Notes: generated by a model from the sequence alone, not told the origin. A DNA stretch of 32,976 bases from Acidovorax sp. (GCF_016783915.1 NZ_JADHVT010000041.1:1-32976), one strand, 5' to 3'. Counted from the stretch's first letter, positions 24,217 to 32,870 are shown. Numbers and translations: made by a program.

Positions 24217-25515
24217 CTATTGACCTTCCATCGGCAACGCCTGCGCACACGCATGGGCACTGGCCCAGGCCCACTGGAAGTTGTAGCCGCCAAGCCAGCC
24301 CGTCACGTCCACCACTTCGCCAATGAAGTACAGGCCGGGCTGCGTCTTGCACTCCATGGTCTGCTGCGACAACACGCGTGTGTCCACGCCGCCCAGTGTG
24401 ACTTCGGCCTTCTTGTAGCCCTCGGTGCCGGTGGGCGTCAGCTCCCAGCGCGCCAGCTGCTCGGCTAGGCGCGCGAGGGCCTTGTCGCTGGCCTCGTTGA
24501 TGGGACGCTGCCAGTCGGCCTCGCGCTGGGCCCAGGCATCGGCCAGACGGCTGGGGACCAGTGTGGCCAGCTCGTTGGCAATCAGCTTGCGCGAGCGGGC
24601 CTTGCCCTGCGCCAGTGCAGCCGGCAGGTCCGCCGTGGGCGCCAGGTTGATGGCCAGGGGCGTGCCGTCCTGCCAGTAGCTGGAGATCTGCAGCACTGCC
24701 GGGCCCGACAGGCCCCGGTGGGTGAACAGCAGGTCTTCATCAAACGCCATGCGGTTCTTCTTGACCCCGGTGATGATCTGTACCGGCAGCGCCAGCCCGG
24801 CCAGCTGCGCATACGGCGCCCAGCCCGCGCCGTCAAAGGTCAGCGGCACCAGGCCCGGCTTGCGTTCGATGAGCGGGATGTTGAATTGCTGTGCGAGCCG
24901 GTAGCCAAAGTCAGTGGCACCGATCTTGGGGATGGACAGGCCGCCGGTGGCAATGACCAGCGCACCCGTTGACACCGGCCCGTGATCAGTATCAATTTGA
25001 TAGCTGCCCCAGCATGATTCACTAGCGCTTGATGCCAAAAAGTCTATTTTTTTGACGCTACAGGGCTGCCAGCGGGTCACGCCACCCGCCTCGCACTCGG
25101 CCAGCAGCATGGCAATGATGTCCTCGGCCGAGCGGTCGGCAAACAGCTGGCCCTTGTGCTTTTCGTGAAACGGGATGCCGTGCTTTTGCACCAGCGCGAT
25201 GAAGTCGGCGGGCGTGTAGCGCGACAGCGCCGAGCGGCAGAACTGCGGGTTCTGCCCCACAAAGTGCTTGTGTGGTGCGGCCGGGTCGAGGTCGCGGTTG
25301 GTGAAGTTGCAGCGCCCCCCGCCCGAGATGCGGATCTTTTCGGCCACCTTGTCAGCATGGTCGATGAGCAAGACCTTCAGGCCCCGCTGGCCCGCCTGGC
25401 CCGCGCAGAACAGGCCGGCAGCGCCGGCGCCGATGATGATGGCGTCAAAAAATGGAGTCGTCTGCACTTCGTTCGGATGCGTGGGGCACAAAAATAGCTC
25501 TGATTGTGCCGCCAT
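24217..25515 (-). CDS. HI0933/BaiN-family FAD-dependent flavoprotein
   Basis: This NAD(P)/FAD-dependent oxidoreductase of the HI0933 (BaiN-like) family has 432 residues from the chosen start. The FAD-binding motif DAIIIGAGAAGLFCAGQAG is followed by the family signatures ISGGGRCNFTN, VIATGGLSIPKIGATDFGY and, near the end, FIGEVVDVTGWLGGYN. The substrate is unknown for most members. The start is uncertain: ATG 25515 gives about 22 residues before the domain, an ATG at 25599 extends it further, and GTG 25467 would give a compact protein; none has a strong ribosome-binding site. Residues about 156-175 (FLASSASESCWGS region) are encoded by a copy of the dispersed repeat, in frame, and lie in the second subdomain. 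Confidence 0.9.
   Translation of the reverse strand: MAAQSELFLCPTHPNEVQTTPFFDAIIIGAGAAGLFCAGQAGQRGLKVLLIDHADKVAEKIRISGGGRCNFTNRDLDPAAPHKHFVGQNPQFCRSALSRYTPADFIALVQKHGIPFHEKHKGQLFADRSAEDIIAMLLAECEAGGVTRWQPCSVKKIDFLASSASESCWGSYQIDTDHGPVSTGALVIATGGLSIPKIGATDFGYRLAQQFNIPLIERKPGLVPLTFDGAGWAPYAQLAGLALPVQIITGVKKNRMAFDEDLLFTHRGLSGPAVLQISSYWQDGTPLAINLAPTADLPAALAQGKARSRKLIANELATLVPSRLADAWAQREADWQRPINEASDKALARLAEQLARWELTPTGTEGYKKAEVTLGGVDTRVLSQQTMECKTQPGLYFIGEVVDVTGWLGGYNFQWAWASAHACAQALPMEGQ
24991..25050. repeat. Dispersed repeat copy inside the flavoprotein gene
   Basis: The + strand reads ATCAATTTGATAGCTGCC, then CACTAGCGCTTGATGCC and CTATTTTTTT, an AT-rich block in an otherwise GC-rich gene. ATAGCTGC and CTAGCGCTT match the 19161 copy. 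The flavoprotein frame passes through without a stop. A shorter related patch (AAAAATAGCTCTGATT, near 25490-25505) lies at the possible start of the same gene. Confidence 0.6.
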
Positions 25516-25653
25516 TGCGTGTTGCTGTGCTCTGGCCAAGGGAGCCGATTGTTGTGTGCCGCATATGGGTGTTTCTGTTGGTAACGAAGCGGCAGCCATG
25601 GCTTTACTCTGGCGTGACGCACCAATAATGAGCGCTTGATCGAAGGAGAACTT

Positions 25654-27753
25654 GTGGACATGACCTCTGGATTCGATACCGAAGTACAGGCCATCACCCG
25701 CCGCCGATTTGGACAATGGGGCTTGGCTGCTGCAGCCTCCGGTGTAGCCGGCTGTGGCGGTGGAGGAGGGGGCGAGCCCAGCGGGGAGCCGCCCGCCAAA
25801 GTGGGTGCACTCGAAATGGTGGCAGGCCTCTTGGGCGGTGGCGGATTTGCAATCAGTAAGGGCGAAATGGTGCGGCTACCCGCCGAGGTGACTGGACTGA
25901 GCTTCAACAGCAAACGCGATCTTCAGTTTGTGGGGGTGTACGGCGGGGACCGTCGTGTGGGGCGCAGAAGCCGGGACGGTGTGTCGTCGTTTGCTCCGAC
26001 GTATCCCCACTCTTTCATTGGACATTTGTTTGACGCCATGGACCGTTACCTGGTGACGGTGGGCGGCGGAAGCGTTCACTATTTGCAGGGGGAAACACCC
26101 GTACTCTTGGCGGGAGGTGGGACTAACACCGGTCTGGTGGATGGAGTGGGCGCGAGTGCTTCTCTCCTCTACTTCGACTCACCCTTACTGGCCCGAGATG
26201 GGCATGTGTACTTCATTGACCAAGACCCCCAGAAGGGCTTCCAACCCATGTTGCGTACCCTTGGGACGGATGGCACGGTGAAGACATTGTTGCCGCTGCC
26301 CCGAGGTAGCCTGCTGCTCGAGTCCGCTACTGGCGGCGTGCGGCGCTATACCAAGTTCACGGGCGACCCGTATGAGTGGGCAGATCTGGTGCTGGTGGGT
26401 GGTGAGTATCAATGGCGCGTCCTTCCCAACCAGTGGCCTTTTGATCATTGGACTCCCTTGATGAAAGTCCATCGAGACCAGGATGTGTATTGGGCGCTGG
26501 CCGAGGGGCAGGGAGCGCCGAAATTCTCCATTGCACATATTGATTTGTCGGGCGTCACGCCATCGGGAGTATGGAAGCTACGGGGGCGCAAAGTAACGGT
26601 TGTTCGAGAGCCGTCGAACACGGCTCCGGGCTCTTTGTTTGTCGCATGCAGCGATCCACCTGAGGGTGGGACAGAGGTTGTGGCGTGCAGGTTGGAGATG
26701 CCGACGACGGCGGTCTCTCGATGGCTGGGAGCGCAAGCCAATGCAGGCGAGGTGGACGGACAGAGCCAGGCGCGGTTCAGCTTTGTCAGGGGTGTCGAGG
26801 CGTTGCCTGACGGGGCTGGCGGTTTGATCTTGCTGGAGAACCAGCGAGGCAACTCGTCGGAGGCTGCACCTGCACAGGCCCTCCGGTCGGTTAGCGCCGC
26901 GGGCCAGGTGAGCACATGGTCGCTGGAGCCGCGTGGGAACCGCATGGCCATTGCCTATGGGCAGCTGATCGCCTATGACACCCAGAACCGCGCCTTGATT
27001 CGGACTTCTACGAATGGCCAGTCTGCGTGGCAGACCTGGGTCAGCTCCAGCCATTTTGCGTCCGGAGGGAGGCACGACCCGGGCGTGCAAGTTTTACGCA
27101 CCGATACGACGGGGTTGCTGTGGTTTGCCACGCGCTATTCACCACAACCTGGCGATGGCGATGTGTACTTCGGTAGGGCCAATGGGAATGCGCTTGTTGG
27201 CACCATCGATGCCAATGGGCAGGTGAAGATTGTTGCAGGGGATCCGCAGGCCCTGTACACGCCACAGAGCTATCCCCCGCTGGCGCAGCGCCCCTGGTAC
27301 ATGGACATTGCGGACATTGCCTTCGAAGGTGGCACTGCGCAGGTGTCGTGGGTGTTGTGCAACCGTGTCGAGCTGGATGGCGCCACCACCCTTGTGCGGT
27401 TCCATCCCGAACTGGTGCGTATCGACACCCAAGGAATCCAGAGATTCGCGTTGTCTTTGGAGATAGACCGCAATCTGCCGGAGTTCTTCCAGGAGCCCTT
27501 CAAGCAGATCTGCGTTTTACCCGGCCGACCCGGCGAGGTGTTTCTCTCCAGCGCTTGCGGTGTGCACAGGTGGACGCAGGCCAAGGGGCTGGAACTGCTG
27601 GCGGGCCAGGTCGGACCCACGCCTGGCGGTGTCACGCTCGGGCAGTTGCCAGCGGGGCTGAACTTGGTGAAGTTCCTGGCCCCCGGGGTGGACCGGCGCA
27701 GCCTGTATGTGGGCAGCGAAAACAGCGTGCTGAAACTGGTGCTGCCTGATTAA
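25654..27753 (+). CDS. Predicted Tat-exported lipoprotein with NHL-like beta-propeller repeats
   Basis: This product of about 699 residues has no function I can name. The N-terminus has an RRRFGQWG twin-arginine-like motif, an alanine-rich core and a lipobox VAGC with the modified Cys at about residue 34, followed by a Gly-rich linker. This predicts a Tat-exported lipoprotein anchored in a periplasm-facing membrane. The rest is beta-rich. At least two segments resemble NHL repeats: LLAGGGTNTGLVDGVG...ARDGHVYFID and WLGAQANAGEVDGQSQARF followed by LPDGAGGLILLE. A propeller involved in binding or surface display is a reasonable guess. AAGGAG at 25643 fits GTG 25654 (5-base spacing) better than ATG 25660. 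The gene is divergent from the flavoprotein. GC content looks slightly lower than in its neighbours. Confidence 0.75.
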   Translation: MDMTSGFDTEVQAITRRRFGQWGLAAAASGVAGCGGGGGGEPSGEPPAKVGALEMVAGLLGGGGFAISKGEMVRLPAEVTGLSFNSKRDLQFVGVYGGDRRVGRRSRDGVSSFAPTYPHSFIGHLFDAMDRYLVTVGGGSVHYLQGETPVLLAGGGTNTGLVDGVGASASLLYFDSPLLARDGHVYFIDQDPQKGFQPMLRTLGTDGTVKTLLPLPRGSLLLESATGGVRRYTKFTGDPYEWADLVLVGGEYQWRVLPNQWPFDHWTPLMKVHRDQDVYWALAEGQGAPKFSIAHIDLSGVTPSGVWKLRGRKVTVVREPSNTAPGSLFVACSDPPEGGTEVVACRLEMPTTAVSRWLGAQANAGEVDGQSQARFSFVRGVEALPDGAGGLILLENQRGNSSEAAPAQALRSVSAAGQVSTWSLEPRGNRMAIAYGQLIAYDTQNRALIRTSTNGQSAWQTWVSSSHFASGGRHDPGVQVLRTDTTGLLWFATRYSPQPGDGDVYFGRANGNALVGTIDANGQVKIVAGDPQALYTPQSYPPLAQRPWYMDIADIAFEGGTAQVSWVLCNRVELDGATTLVRFHPELVRIDTQGIQRFALSLEIDRNLPEFFQEPFKQICVLPGRPGEVFLSSACGVHRWTQAKGLELLAGQVGPTPGGVTLGQLPAGLNLVKFLAPGVDRRSLYVGSENSVLKLVLPD

Positions 27754-27774
27754 CCTGCCGTCGCAAGCCATTCC

Positions 27775-27797
27775 GCGAGCGCTAGAGGCGAAAATCG
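27775..27797. repeat. Partial copy of the dispersed repeat
   Basis: GCGAGCGCTAGAGGCGAAAA sits 21 bp after the propeller gene stop. GCGCTAGAGGC-AAA corresponds to one half of the repeat found at 14321 and in trmJ; the other half is missing. Confidence 0.4.
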
Positions 27798-27915
27798 GCG
27801 GGCTACACCAGGGGGGCCTCCGGGGCTGGCTGACATTGCGCGGGTCGGCGTAGTTTCCGTAGTCCAGATTGGCCCAGTACTTCTGGTTGGTCACCTCGTT
27901 CGCTGCCACCGTGGG

Positions 27916-28035
27916 GATGGGCTTGGGCAGGACGGTGGTGTCCACTATCACTTGCTGCACACTGGCTTTTTCCGTGACTCCACCTCGCCGGGCCGTGTCA
28001 ATGCTGGCAGCCAGCAGCGTCACCGGGGATTGCAA
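27916..28035 (-). pseudogene. Remnant of an IS5-type transposase
   Basis: The minus-strand frame from an ATG at 28035 encodes about 40 residues containing LLAASIDTARRGG and VQQVIVDTTVLPKPI. This matches the region just before the conserved KA-HPTD block of IS5/IS1182-type transposases, where VIVDTTV.PKAI is typical. After PKPI the similarity stops, and the frame continues into unrelated residues (NQKYWANLDYG) and into the propeller gene. Upstream, another frame is open but unrecognised. No terminal inverted repeats or target duplication were seen, so this is a small fragment of an old insertion. The whole 27754-28164 interval holds no intact gene. Confidence 0.5.
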
Positions 28036-28164
28036 TGCCGTTTCTCTGGCCGATTGCGCTTTGCCCCTGGGTGACCAAAAATCCCAGTTGTCGCGCTGTG
28101 TGGTTTGTCGCTATCTCAACTCCCTTCACCAAAGCGTGCCTTGCGCACCCGCTGGCGCAGGCGC

Positions 28165-29349
28165 CTACTGCCGGTACACCCCGCCCGAGCCCACCACCGC
28201 AATGTCCACGTAGTTGGACCCGTGGTGGTTCTGTGCGCTGAACTGGTAGCCAAAGCCGCCCAGGTCCAGGTTGCCCAGGCCCTCCATGGCCTGGACCAGG
28301 CTGGCGCGCGTGACGCCAGGCCCAGCGGCGCGCAGGCCTTCGATGAGCACGCGCGCGTCCATGTAGCCGGTATAGCGGTCGTAGTCCACAGGCTTGTCGT
28401 GGCGCTTCATGGATGCCTGAAAGTCCCGCGTGAGCGCAATGGTGGGCTTGGTGGGCGAGGGGCCCGTGCGCGCCACGGCCAGGCCGCGCGCGTCGTCGCC
28501 CAGCGCCTTGAGCACGGCGGTGCCTGCGCCCAGCGACAGGGTGTATATCGGCACGCCCAGGTGCGCGCGGTTGGCCCGCACATAGGCCACCACGGACGGG
28601 CCTGCCGCCACCAGCAGCACGGCCTGCGGCTTCTGTGTGGCCAGGGCCTTGGCTGCGTCGTTGGCGTCTTCGCCCGACGAGGCCAGTGCGTGCGAGCCGG
28701 CCAGCGTCGCGCCCTCGGCGGCAATTGTCTTTTCCACCAAGGGCAGCAGCAGCTTGCCGAAGTCGTTGCTTTCGTAGGCCACGGCGATGCGCGAGGTCTG
28801 CACGGCCACCAGGTTGCGCACGATCTTCACCAGTTCGTCGGCATAGCTGGCGCGGGTGGTGAACAGGTAGGGATGCTGCTGCGCGCGGACGGCGGGGCTG
28901 CCGGTGTACACGGAGATCAGCGGCAGCTTGGCCTGCGCAAGGTAGGGCAGCAGCGTCATGACTTGCGATGTGCCGGCCACGCCAAACAGCGCCAGCACGC
29001 CGTCTTTTTCGCTCAGCTGCTTGGCGTTGTCCAGCGCACGGCGGGCGTCAAAACCATCGTCCAGCGACACCAGCCGGATCTTGCGGCCACCGATGCCGCC
29101 CTTGGCGTTGGCGTCTTCCACGGCGGCCTCCTGCCCCTCGTGGATGGGCGACAAAAACGGTGCCATGCCGCCTGACAGCGCGGTAGAGCGGCCGATGAGG
29201 ATGTCTCCCTTGCCGCCGGCGGCGGGCTGTGCGCGGGCGGGCAGTCCAGCCAGGGCCGCGCTACCGGCCAGCGCAAGGACCAGGCTGCGGCGGCGCGCCA
29301 GGGGCAGCCCCTGGTCGGCGGGCCATGCATTTGCATTCGGGGTCTTCAT
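28165..29349 (-). CDS. Periplasmic branched-chain-amino-acid-type ABC substrate-binding protein
   Basis: This 394-residue type I periplasmic binding protein belongs to the Leu/Ile/Val-binding family. The start at 29349 (MKTPNANAWPAD) is followed by LARRRSLVLALAG, a twin-arginine-like export signal ending near LPARAQP. The mature protein shows ILIGRSTALSGGMAPF, the lobe-connecting LFGVAGTSQVM region, VYTGSPAVRA, and RYTGYMDARVLIEGLRAAG near the C-terminus, all typical of LivK-like proteins. GGAG lies 11 bases before the ATG. No permease or ATPase gene is adjacent, so it is an orphan binding protein, as is common in Comamonadaceae; the ligand may not be an amino acid. It abuts the transposase remnant downstream. 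Confidence 0.92.
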   Translation of the reverse strand: MKTPNANAWPADQGLPLARRRSLVLALAGSAALAGLPARAQPAAGGKGDILIGRSTALSGGMAPFLSPIHEGQEAAVEDANAKGGIGGRKIRLVSLDDGFDARRALDNAKQLSEKDGVLALFGVAGTSQVMTLLPYLAQAKLPLISVYTGSPAVRAQQHPYLFTTRASYADELVKIVRNLVAVQTSRIAVAYESNDFGKLLLPLVEKTIAAEGATLAGSHALASSGEDANDAAKALATQKPQAVLLVAAGPSVVAYVRANRAHLGVPIYTLSLGAGTAVLKALGDDARGLAVARTGPSPTKPTIALTRDFQASMKRHDKPVDYDRYTGYMDARVLIEGLRAAGPGVTRASLVQAMEGLGNLDLGGFGYQFSAQNHHGSNYVDIAVVGSGGVYRQ

Positions 29350-29582
29350 CACACAGCATCTCCAGCAAAAAAACCGATTCAAAGGGCTGCGAGGCCCCGA
29401 AGAGCGGCGATGGTAGGAGGGCGCTGTGCCTGGCACGCACCGGGTTTCTACCGGGGGCGGGTCATCTTAGAGACATGGGTCTATCCACCCACGGGTCTGT
29501 CGGCACCCGCGCAAAACGATGCGATTCGCCCCGCCCCATGCGGCGCGGTAGCATGTGGCATGGACCTGCCGAGGACAACACC

Positions 29583-30065
29583 ATGACTTTGATCCGCTAC
29601 GCCCTCTGTGCCCTGGCGCTGGGCTGCCTGCCCCCCGCCTGGGCCATCAACAAGTGCACGGACACCAATGGCAAGGTGTCGTTCCAGGATGCGCCTTGTG
29701 CGGGCGAGGGCGAGAAGATCGACGTGCGCCCCACCACGCGTGGTGCCACCCCGGTACAGCCCGCGGCGGCGCCCGTGGCCGAGGGCGCGTTTGGCCCCAC
29801 CTGGCAGCGCAAGAACTACCTGCAGACCCAGGGCATCCCGCAGGCGCGCGCCGCTATCGAGCGCAACCAGCGTGAATGCACGGCCCAGCCCAATGCCGTG
29901 GCCACGGCAGGCCCACTGCGGCGCGGCAACCTGCCGTCGGGCAACCAGTTTGTGCAGGAGAGTGCGGAAAAGGCCGCTGATGCCAAAGCCGCGTGTGAGG
30001 AACGGACCGAGGCCCTGCGCGAGCAACTGCGGGTGCTGGAGAGAGAGCTGGCCGCGATGCCCTGA
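29583..30065 (+). CDS. DUF4124 domain-containing periplasmic protein
   Basis: The 160-residue protein has a signal peptide (about 1-21, cleavage after PPAWA) and a DUF4124 domain immediately after it (INKCTDTNGKVSFQDAPC, two cysteines). This domain is common in betaproteobacterial exported proteins of unknown role. The remainder is a Pro/Ala linker and a charged C-terminal helix (EERTEALREQLRVLERELA) that could be a coiled coil. GAGGA precedes the ATG at a suitable distance, which decides this start over a longer upstream open frame. It converges on the desaturase-family gene with 30 bp between the stop codons. Confidence 0.85.
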   Translation: MTLIRYALCALALGCLPPAWAINKCTDTNGKVSFQDAPCAGEGEKIDVRPTTRGATPVQPAAAPVAEGAFGPTWQRKNYLQTQGIPQARAAIERNQRECTAQPNAVATAGPLRRGNLPSGNQFVQESAEKAADAKAACEERTEALREQLRVLERELAAMP

Positions 30066-30095
30066 CCTTGCGACCGGCCGTGCGCTAGGCAGTGC

Positions 30096-31229
30096 TCACC
30101 CTTTCCAGGTGAACGGAAACTTGAACTGCCTCACAAAGCCGTTGGGCACGTAGTCGCCCAGCACGCCATAGTGCTCGGGCCAGAGCTTGGTGCTTTTGAC
30201 AGCGGTGCCAAACAGGTAGTCCAGAAACGCGAAGTGCGCGGCGTAGTTCTTGTCGAGCGCCTCTTTGTCCTGGCTGTGGTGCCAGTGGTGGAAGTTGGGC
30301 GTGACCAGCACGTAGCGCAGCGGCCCCAGGCGCACGCTGACGTTGGCGTGGTTGAACACCGCCTGAAAGCCCACGACGACGATGTAGGCGTCGATCACTT
30401 CCTTGCTGAAGCCCAGCACATAGATCGGCGCCAGCACCAGCGTGCGGGTGATGAGCAGCTCCAGGATGTGCTGGCGCGAGCCCGCCATCCAGTCCATGCT
30501 TTTGACGCTGTGGTGCACGGCATGCAAGCGCCACAGCACGGGGACCTCGTGGTAGGCGCGGTGGGTCCAGTACTGCACCAGGTCGGCCACCAGGATGATG
30601 AGGAACAGTGCCACCCAGAAGTTCAGCCCCTGCACCCAGCCGCGAATGCCGTCGCTGGCCGCCCAGCCAAAGAACTTGTGCACGATGAGGTTGGTGGCCA
30701 GCAGCACAAAACCCACCACCATGTGGTTGACGATGAAGTGGTGAAAGTCCGTCTGCCACTCGGCGCGGAAGATGGGCTGGTCCTTGCGCAGCGCAAACAG
30801 CTTCTCGATGAAGATGAAGATCAGCGAGCTGCCCAGCAGGTCCAGGATGAACCAGTCGAGGCCGATATAGGGCGTGTTGTCGGGGAAGTTGGGGTCTACC
30901 TCCACCTTGTGTCCGCCCAGCAGCGCGGCAATCGCCACGATGGCAAACGCAAAGGTGGCCAGCCAGCGGGCGCGGTTGAACAATATGTTGACCAACGAGA
31001 TGCCGCCCGCAATCGCCATGGCCACCAGCATGATGTTGCGTATCACTGCCACGTCGTAGCTCTTGCGCAGCTGTGGGGTGGTGAGGTATTCAGGGAAGTG
31101 GAAGGCCAGTACGCCCAGAAGGCACAGGATGGCCAGCGTGAGGGCAATCACGCCCGACACCAGCCCCTTGCCGGTGCGCAATGCGCCGTGGCTTTCGGTG
31201 AATTCGTTGAGTTTTTCTAGTTCGATCAT
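30096..31229 (-). CDS. Sterol desaturase / fatty acid hydroxylase family membrane protein
   Basis: The 377-residue integral membrane protein has about seven hydrophobic segments and the histidine motifs of the diiron fatty-acid-hydroxylase superfamily: HRAYH (from about residue 223), HAVHHS (about 235) and NFHHWHHS (about 315). These ligate two irons and support hydroxylation or desaturation of a lipid substrate at the membrane. Bacterial members act on hopanoids, carotenoids or fatty acids; the substrate here is unknown. A perfect AGGAGG precedes the ATG. The N-terminal 120 residues are an extra hydrophobic region before the catalytic core. It stands alone between convergent and divergent neighbours. 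Confidence 0.9.
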   Translation of the reverse strand: MIELEKLNEFTESHGALRTGKGLVSGVIALTLAILCLLGVLAFHFPEYLTTPQLRKSYDVAVIRNIMLVAMAIAGGISLVNILFNRARWLATFAFAIVAIAALLGGHKVEVDPNFPDNTPYIGLDWFILDLLGSSLIFIFIEKLFALRKDQPIFRAEWQTDFHHFIVNHMVVGFVLLATNLIVHKFFGWAASDGIRGWVQGLNFWVALFLIILVADLVQYWTHRAYHEVPVLWRLHAVHHSVKSMDWMAGSRQHILELLITRTLVLAPIYVLGFSKEVIDAYIVVVGFQAVFNHANVSVRLGPLRYVLVTPNFHHWHHSQDKEALDKNYAAHFAFLDYLFGTAVKSTKLWPEHYGVLGDYVPNGFVRQFKFPFTWKG

Positions 31230-31335
31230 CGGTTCCTCCTCGCACCCGGTCAGCAGGTGCTGCGCGAGTGTAGCGAAGCCGCCACCCGCAGTGCACGGGG
31301 CTCAACTTGCACGCGACGCAGCGCATGGGGCTTCC

Positions 31336-31341
31336 TAAAAT
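31336..31341 (+). promoter_or_regulatory. Possible -10 element giving a leaderless thioesterase mRNA
   Basis: TAAAAT ends six bases before the ATG of the thioesterase gene. With no Shine-Dalgarno present, transcription would begin at or near the start codon. No good -35 was found. Confidence 0.35.
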
Positions 31342-31347
31342 CGCTGC

Positions 31348-31836
31348 ATGAACATCCCTTCACACCAACTGAGCATGACCGTGCTCATGTCGCCCGACAT
31401 GGCCAACTTTTCGGGCAACGTGCACGGCGGCGCCATCCTCAAGCTGCTGGACCAGGTGGCGTACTCGTGCGCCAGCCGCTATTCGGGCTGCTACACCGTG
31501 ACGCTGAGCGTGGACCAGGTGATGTTTTTGCAGCCCATCCATGTGGGCGAGCTGGTGACCTTTCTGGCCAGCGTGAACTACACGGGCAGCTCGTCGATGG
31601 AGGTCGGCATCAAGGTGGTGGCCGAAGAGATCCGTTCGCAGGTGGTGCGGCATGTGAACAGCTGCTTTTTCACCATGGTGGCGGTGGATGAGGCGCGCAA
31701 GCCCGTGCAGGTGCCGCCACTGTCGCCTTCCACCCCCGACGAACGCCGCCGCTGGGACGCTGCGGTGATCCGCAAGACGCTGCGCAAGGAGCTGGCACAG
31801 CGGTTTCAGCAGGTGCGAGAAACCGCCGGGCAGTAA
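31348..31836 (+). CDS. Acyl-CoA thioesterase, hotdog fold
   Basis: This 162-residue single-hotdog thioesterase of the YciA/BFIT-like group hydrolyses acyl-CoA to free acid and CoA in the cytoplasm. The signature GNVHGGAILKLLDQVAY holds the conserved Asn, His-Gly-Gly and catalytic Asp. VTLSVDQVMFLQPIHVGE and VNYTGSSSMEVGIKV are the next two conserved strands, followed by a charged C-terminal helix. The length is normal for the family. It is divergent from the desaturase-family gene (118 bp), so a link to lipid metabolism is possible but unproven. A terminator-like hairpin follows the stop. Confidence 0.93.
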   Translation: MNIPSHQLSMTVLMSPDMANFSGNVHGGAILKLLDQVAYSCASRYSGCYTVTLSVDQVMFLQPIHVGELVTFLASVNYTGSSSMEVGIKVVAEEIRSQVVRHVNSCFFTMVAVDEARKPVQVPPLSPSTPDERRRWDAAVIRKTLRKELAQRFQQVRETAGQ

Positions 31837-31870
31837 CGCGTTGAGTGGGCGCCTTGAATGGACGCCTTAG

Positions 31871-31903
31871 AAGGCCCTGGGCGCATCGCCCCGGGCCTTT
31901 TCT
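31871..31903. terminator. Terminator hairpin between thioesterase and MCP-like genes
   Basis: AAGGCCC-T-GGGC pairs with GCCC-C-GGGCCTT (one mismatch, 5-base loop) and is followed on the + strand by TTTTCTCT. It lies 34 bp after the thioesterase stop and just before the stop of the convergent MCP-like gene. Confidence 0.75.
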
Positions 31904-31924
31904 CTGTCTCTCTCGCTGTGCTGC

Positions 31925-32629
31925 TCAGGCCGCGTTGCGACTGCGTCCGGCCAGTGACACCGCCTGCAGGGACAGGCCATCAATTTCGTTGGTGATGCCT
32001 GACAGCACATTGGCCACCACCGCAAACTCGCGCCCGTGCTGCCCGGCCCGCGCTGCCATCACCTGGGCGTTGAAGCTGACCACCTTGGCCTCGCGTGCCA
32101 CGGTCTGGATCGAGGCCACTATGCCGGCCAGCTCTTTCATCAAGGTTTCGGACTGCGCCTTGCTCACCTGGTCGAACGCGGTGGTGGCGGTGTTGAGGGC
32201 GTCGAGCACGCCGTCGGTGGTTTCGACCAGGCGGGCCAGGGCGTCTTCCACCCGCGGGCTCTGGCGCTCGGCCAGGTCCAGTGCCGTGCCCACCTGCTGC
32301 GCAAACGCGTCGATGGTGGCGCCTACGCCCTGGGGACCGTGGTAGGCCTTGCGAATGATCTCGGCGCTGGTGGCATCGAGGTGGCGGGGCGTGTCCACCA
32401 GCCGCGCCTGGCTGTCGGTGAACAGCGTGAGCGAGCTGCGCGCAGCCTTCAGGTGCAGATCGCTGCCGCGTGCGGCCAGCACGGTTTGCAGCACCATGCG
32501 CTGCGACAGCATGCGCTGGCGCGCCGCAACGTTGACGAGCGACATGCCCCCATCGCGCGATGGAGCCTGTGCAGGGGACGACAGCGTGGGCATGCTGGAA
32601 GTGCGTGCGGGGAGGGGGAAGGCTGCCAT
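31925..32629 (-). CDS. Short soluble methyl-accepting-chemotaxis-like protein with PilJ-type N-terminal motif
   Basis: The 234-residue protein starts at the ATG at 32629, with AAGGAA six bases upstream. The N-terminal half has NVAARQRMLSQRMVLQTVL, the signature of the type IV pili methyl-accepting/NarX-like sensor domain. The C-terminal half has AREAKVVSFNAQVMAARAG then GREFAVVANVLSGIT, which resembles the signalling tip of chemoreceptors. No membrane helix or HAMP domain is present, and the coiled coil is far shorter than in normal receptors (which have 500 or more residues). It may act as a cytoplasmic sensor or adaptor for a CheA array. The next gene upstream is a uroporphyrinogen methyltransferase. 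Confidence 0.8.
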   Translation of the reverse strand: MAAFPLPARTSSMPTLSSPAQAPSRDGGMSLVNVAARQRMLSQRMVLQTVLAARGSDLHLKAARSSLTLFTDSQARLVDTPRHLDATSAEIIRKAYHGPQGVGATIDAFAQQVGTALDLAERQSPRVEDALARLVETTDGVLDALNTATTAFDQVSKAQSETLMKELAGIVASIQTVAREAKVVSFNAQVMAARAGQHGREFAVVANVLSGITNEIDGLSLQAVSLAGRSRNAA

Positions 32630-32870
32630 GGTGTTCCTTGTGCGTGTTGCATTCAGATGCACGTCTTCAAGCAATACCCGGGCCAATGTGTGTAAAGCCG
32701 CGTGACCCAATGCGGTGCTGTGGAGCGGGAGGCCAGGCTTGATGAAACACGCGGCTGCGCAGCGCGTGGGCGTGCCCTGAAGCACATTGGTTTGCGCTCG
32801 CGCACGGTGCATCTCCGACCTGCGCAGCGCGCAATCGGGACTGTGGAATTGTGGGGGTCGTTGTGTGTGC

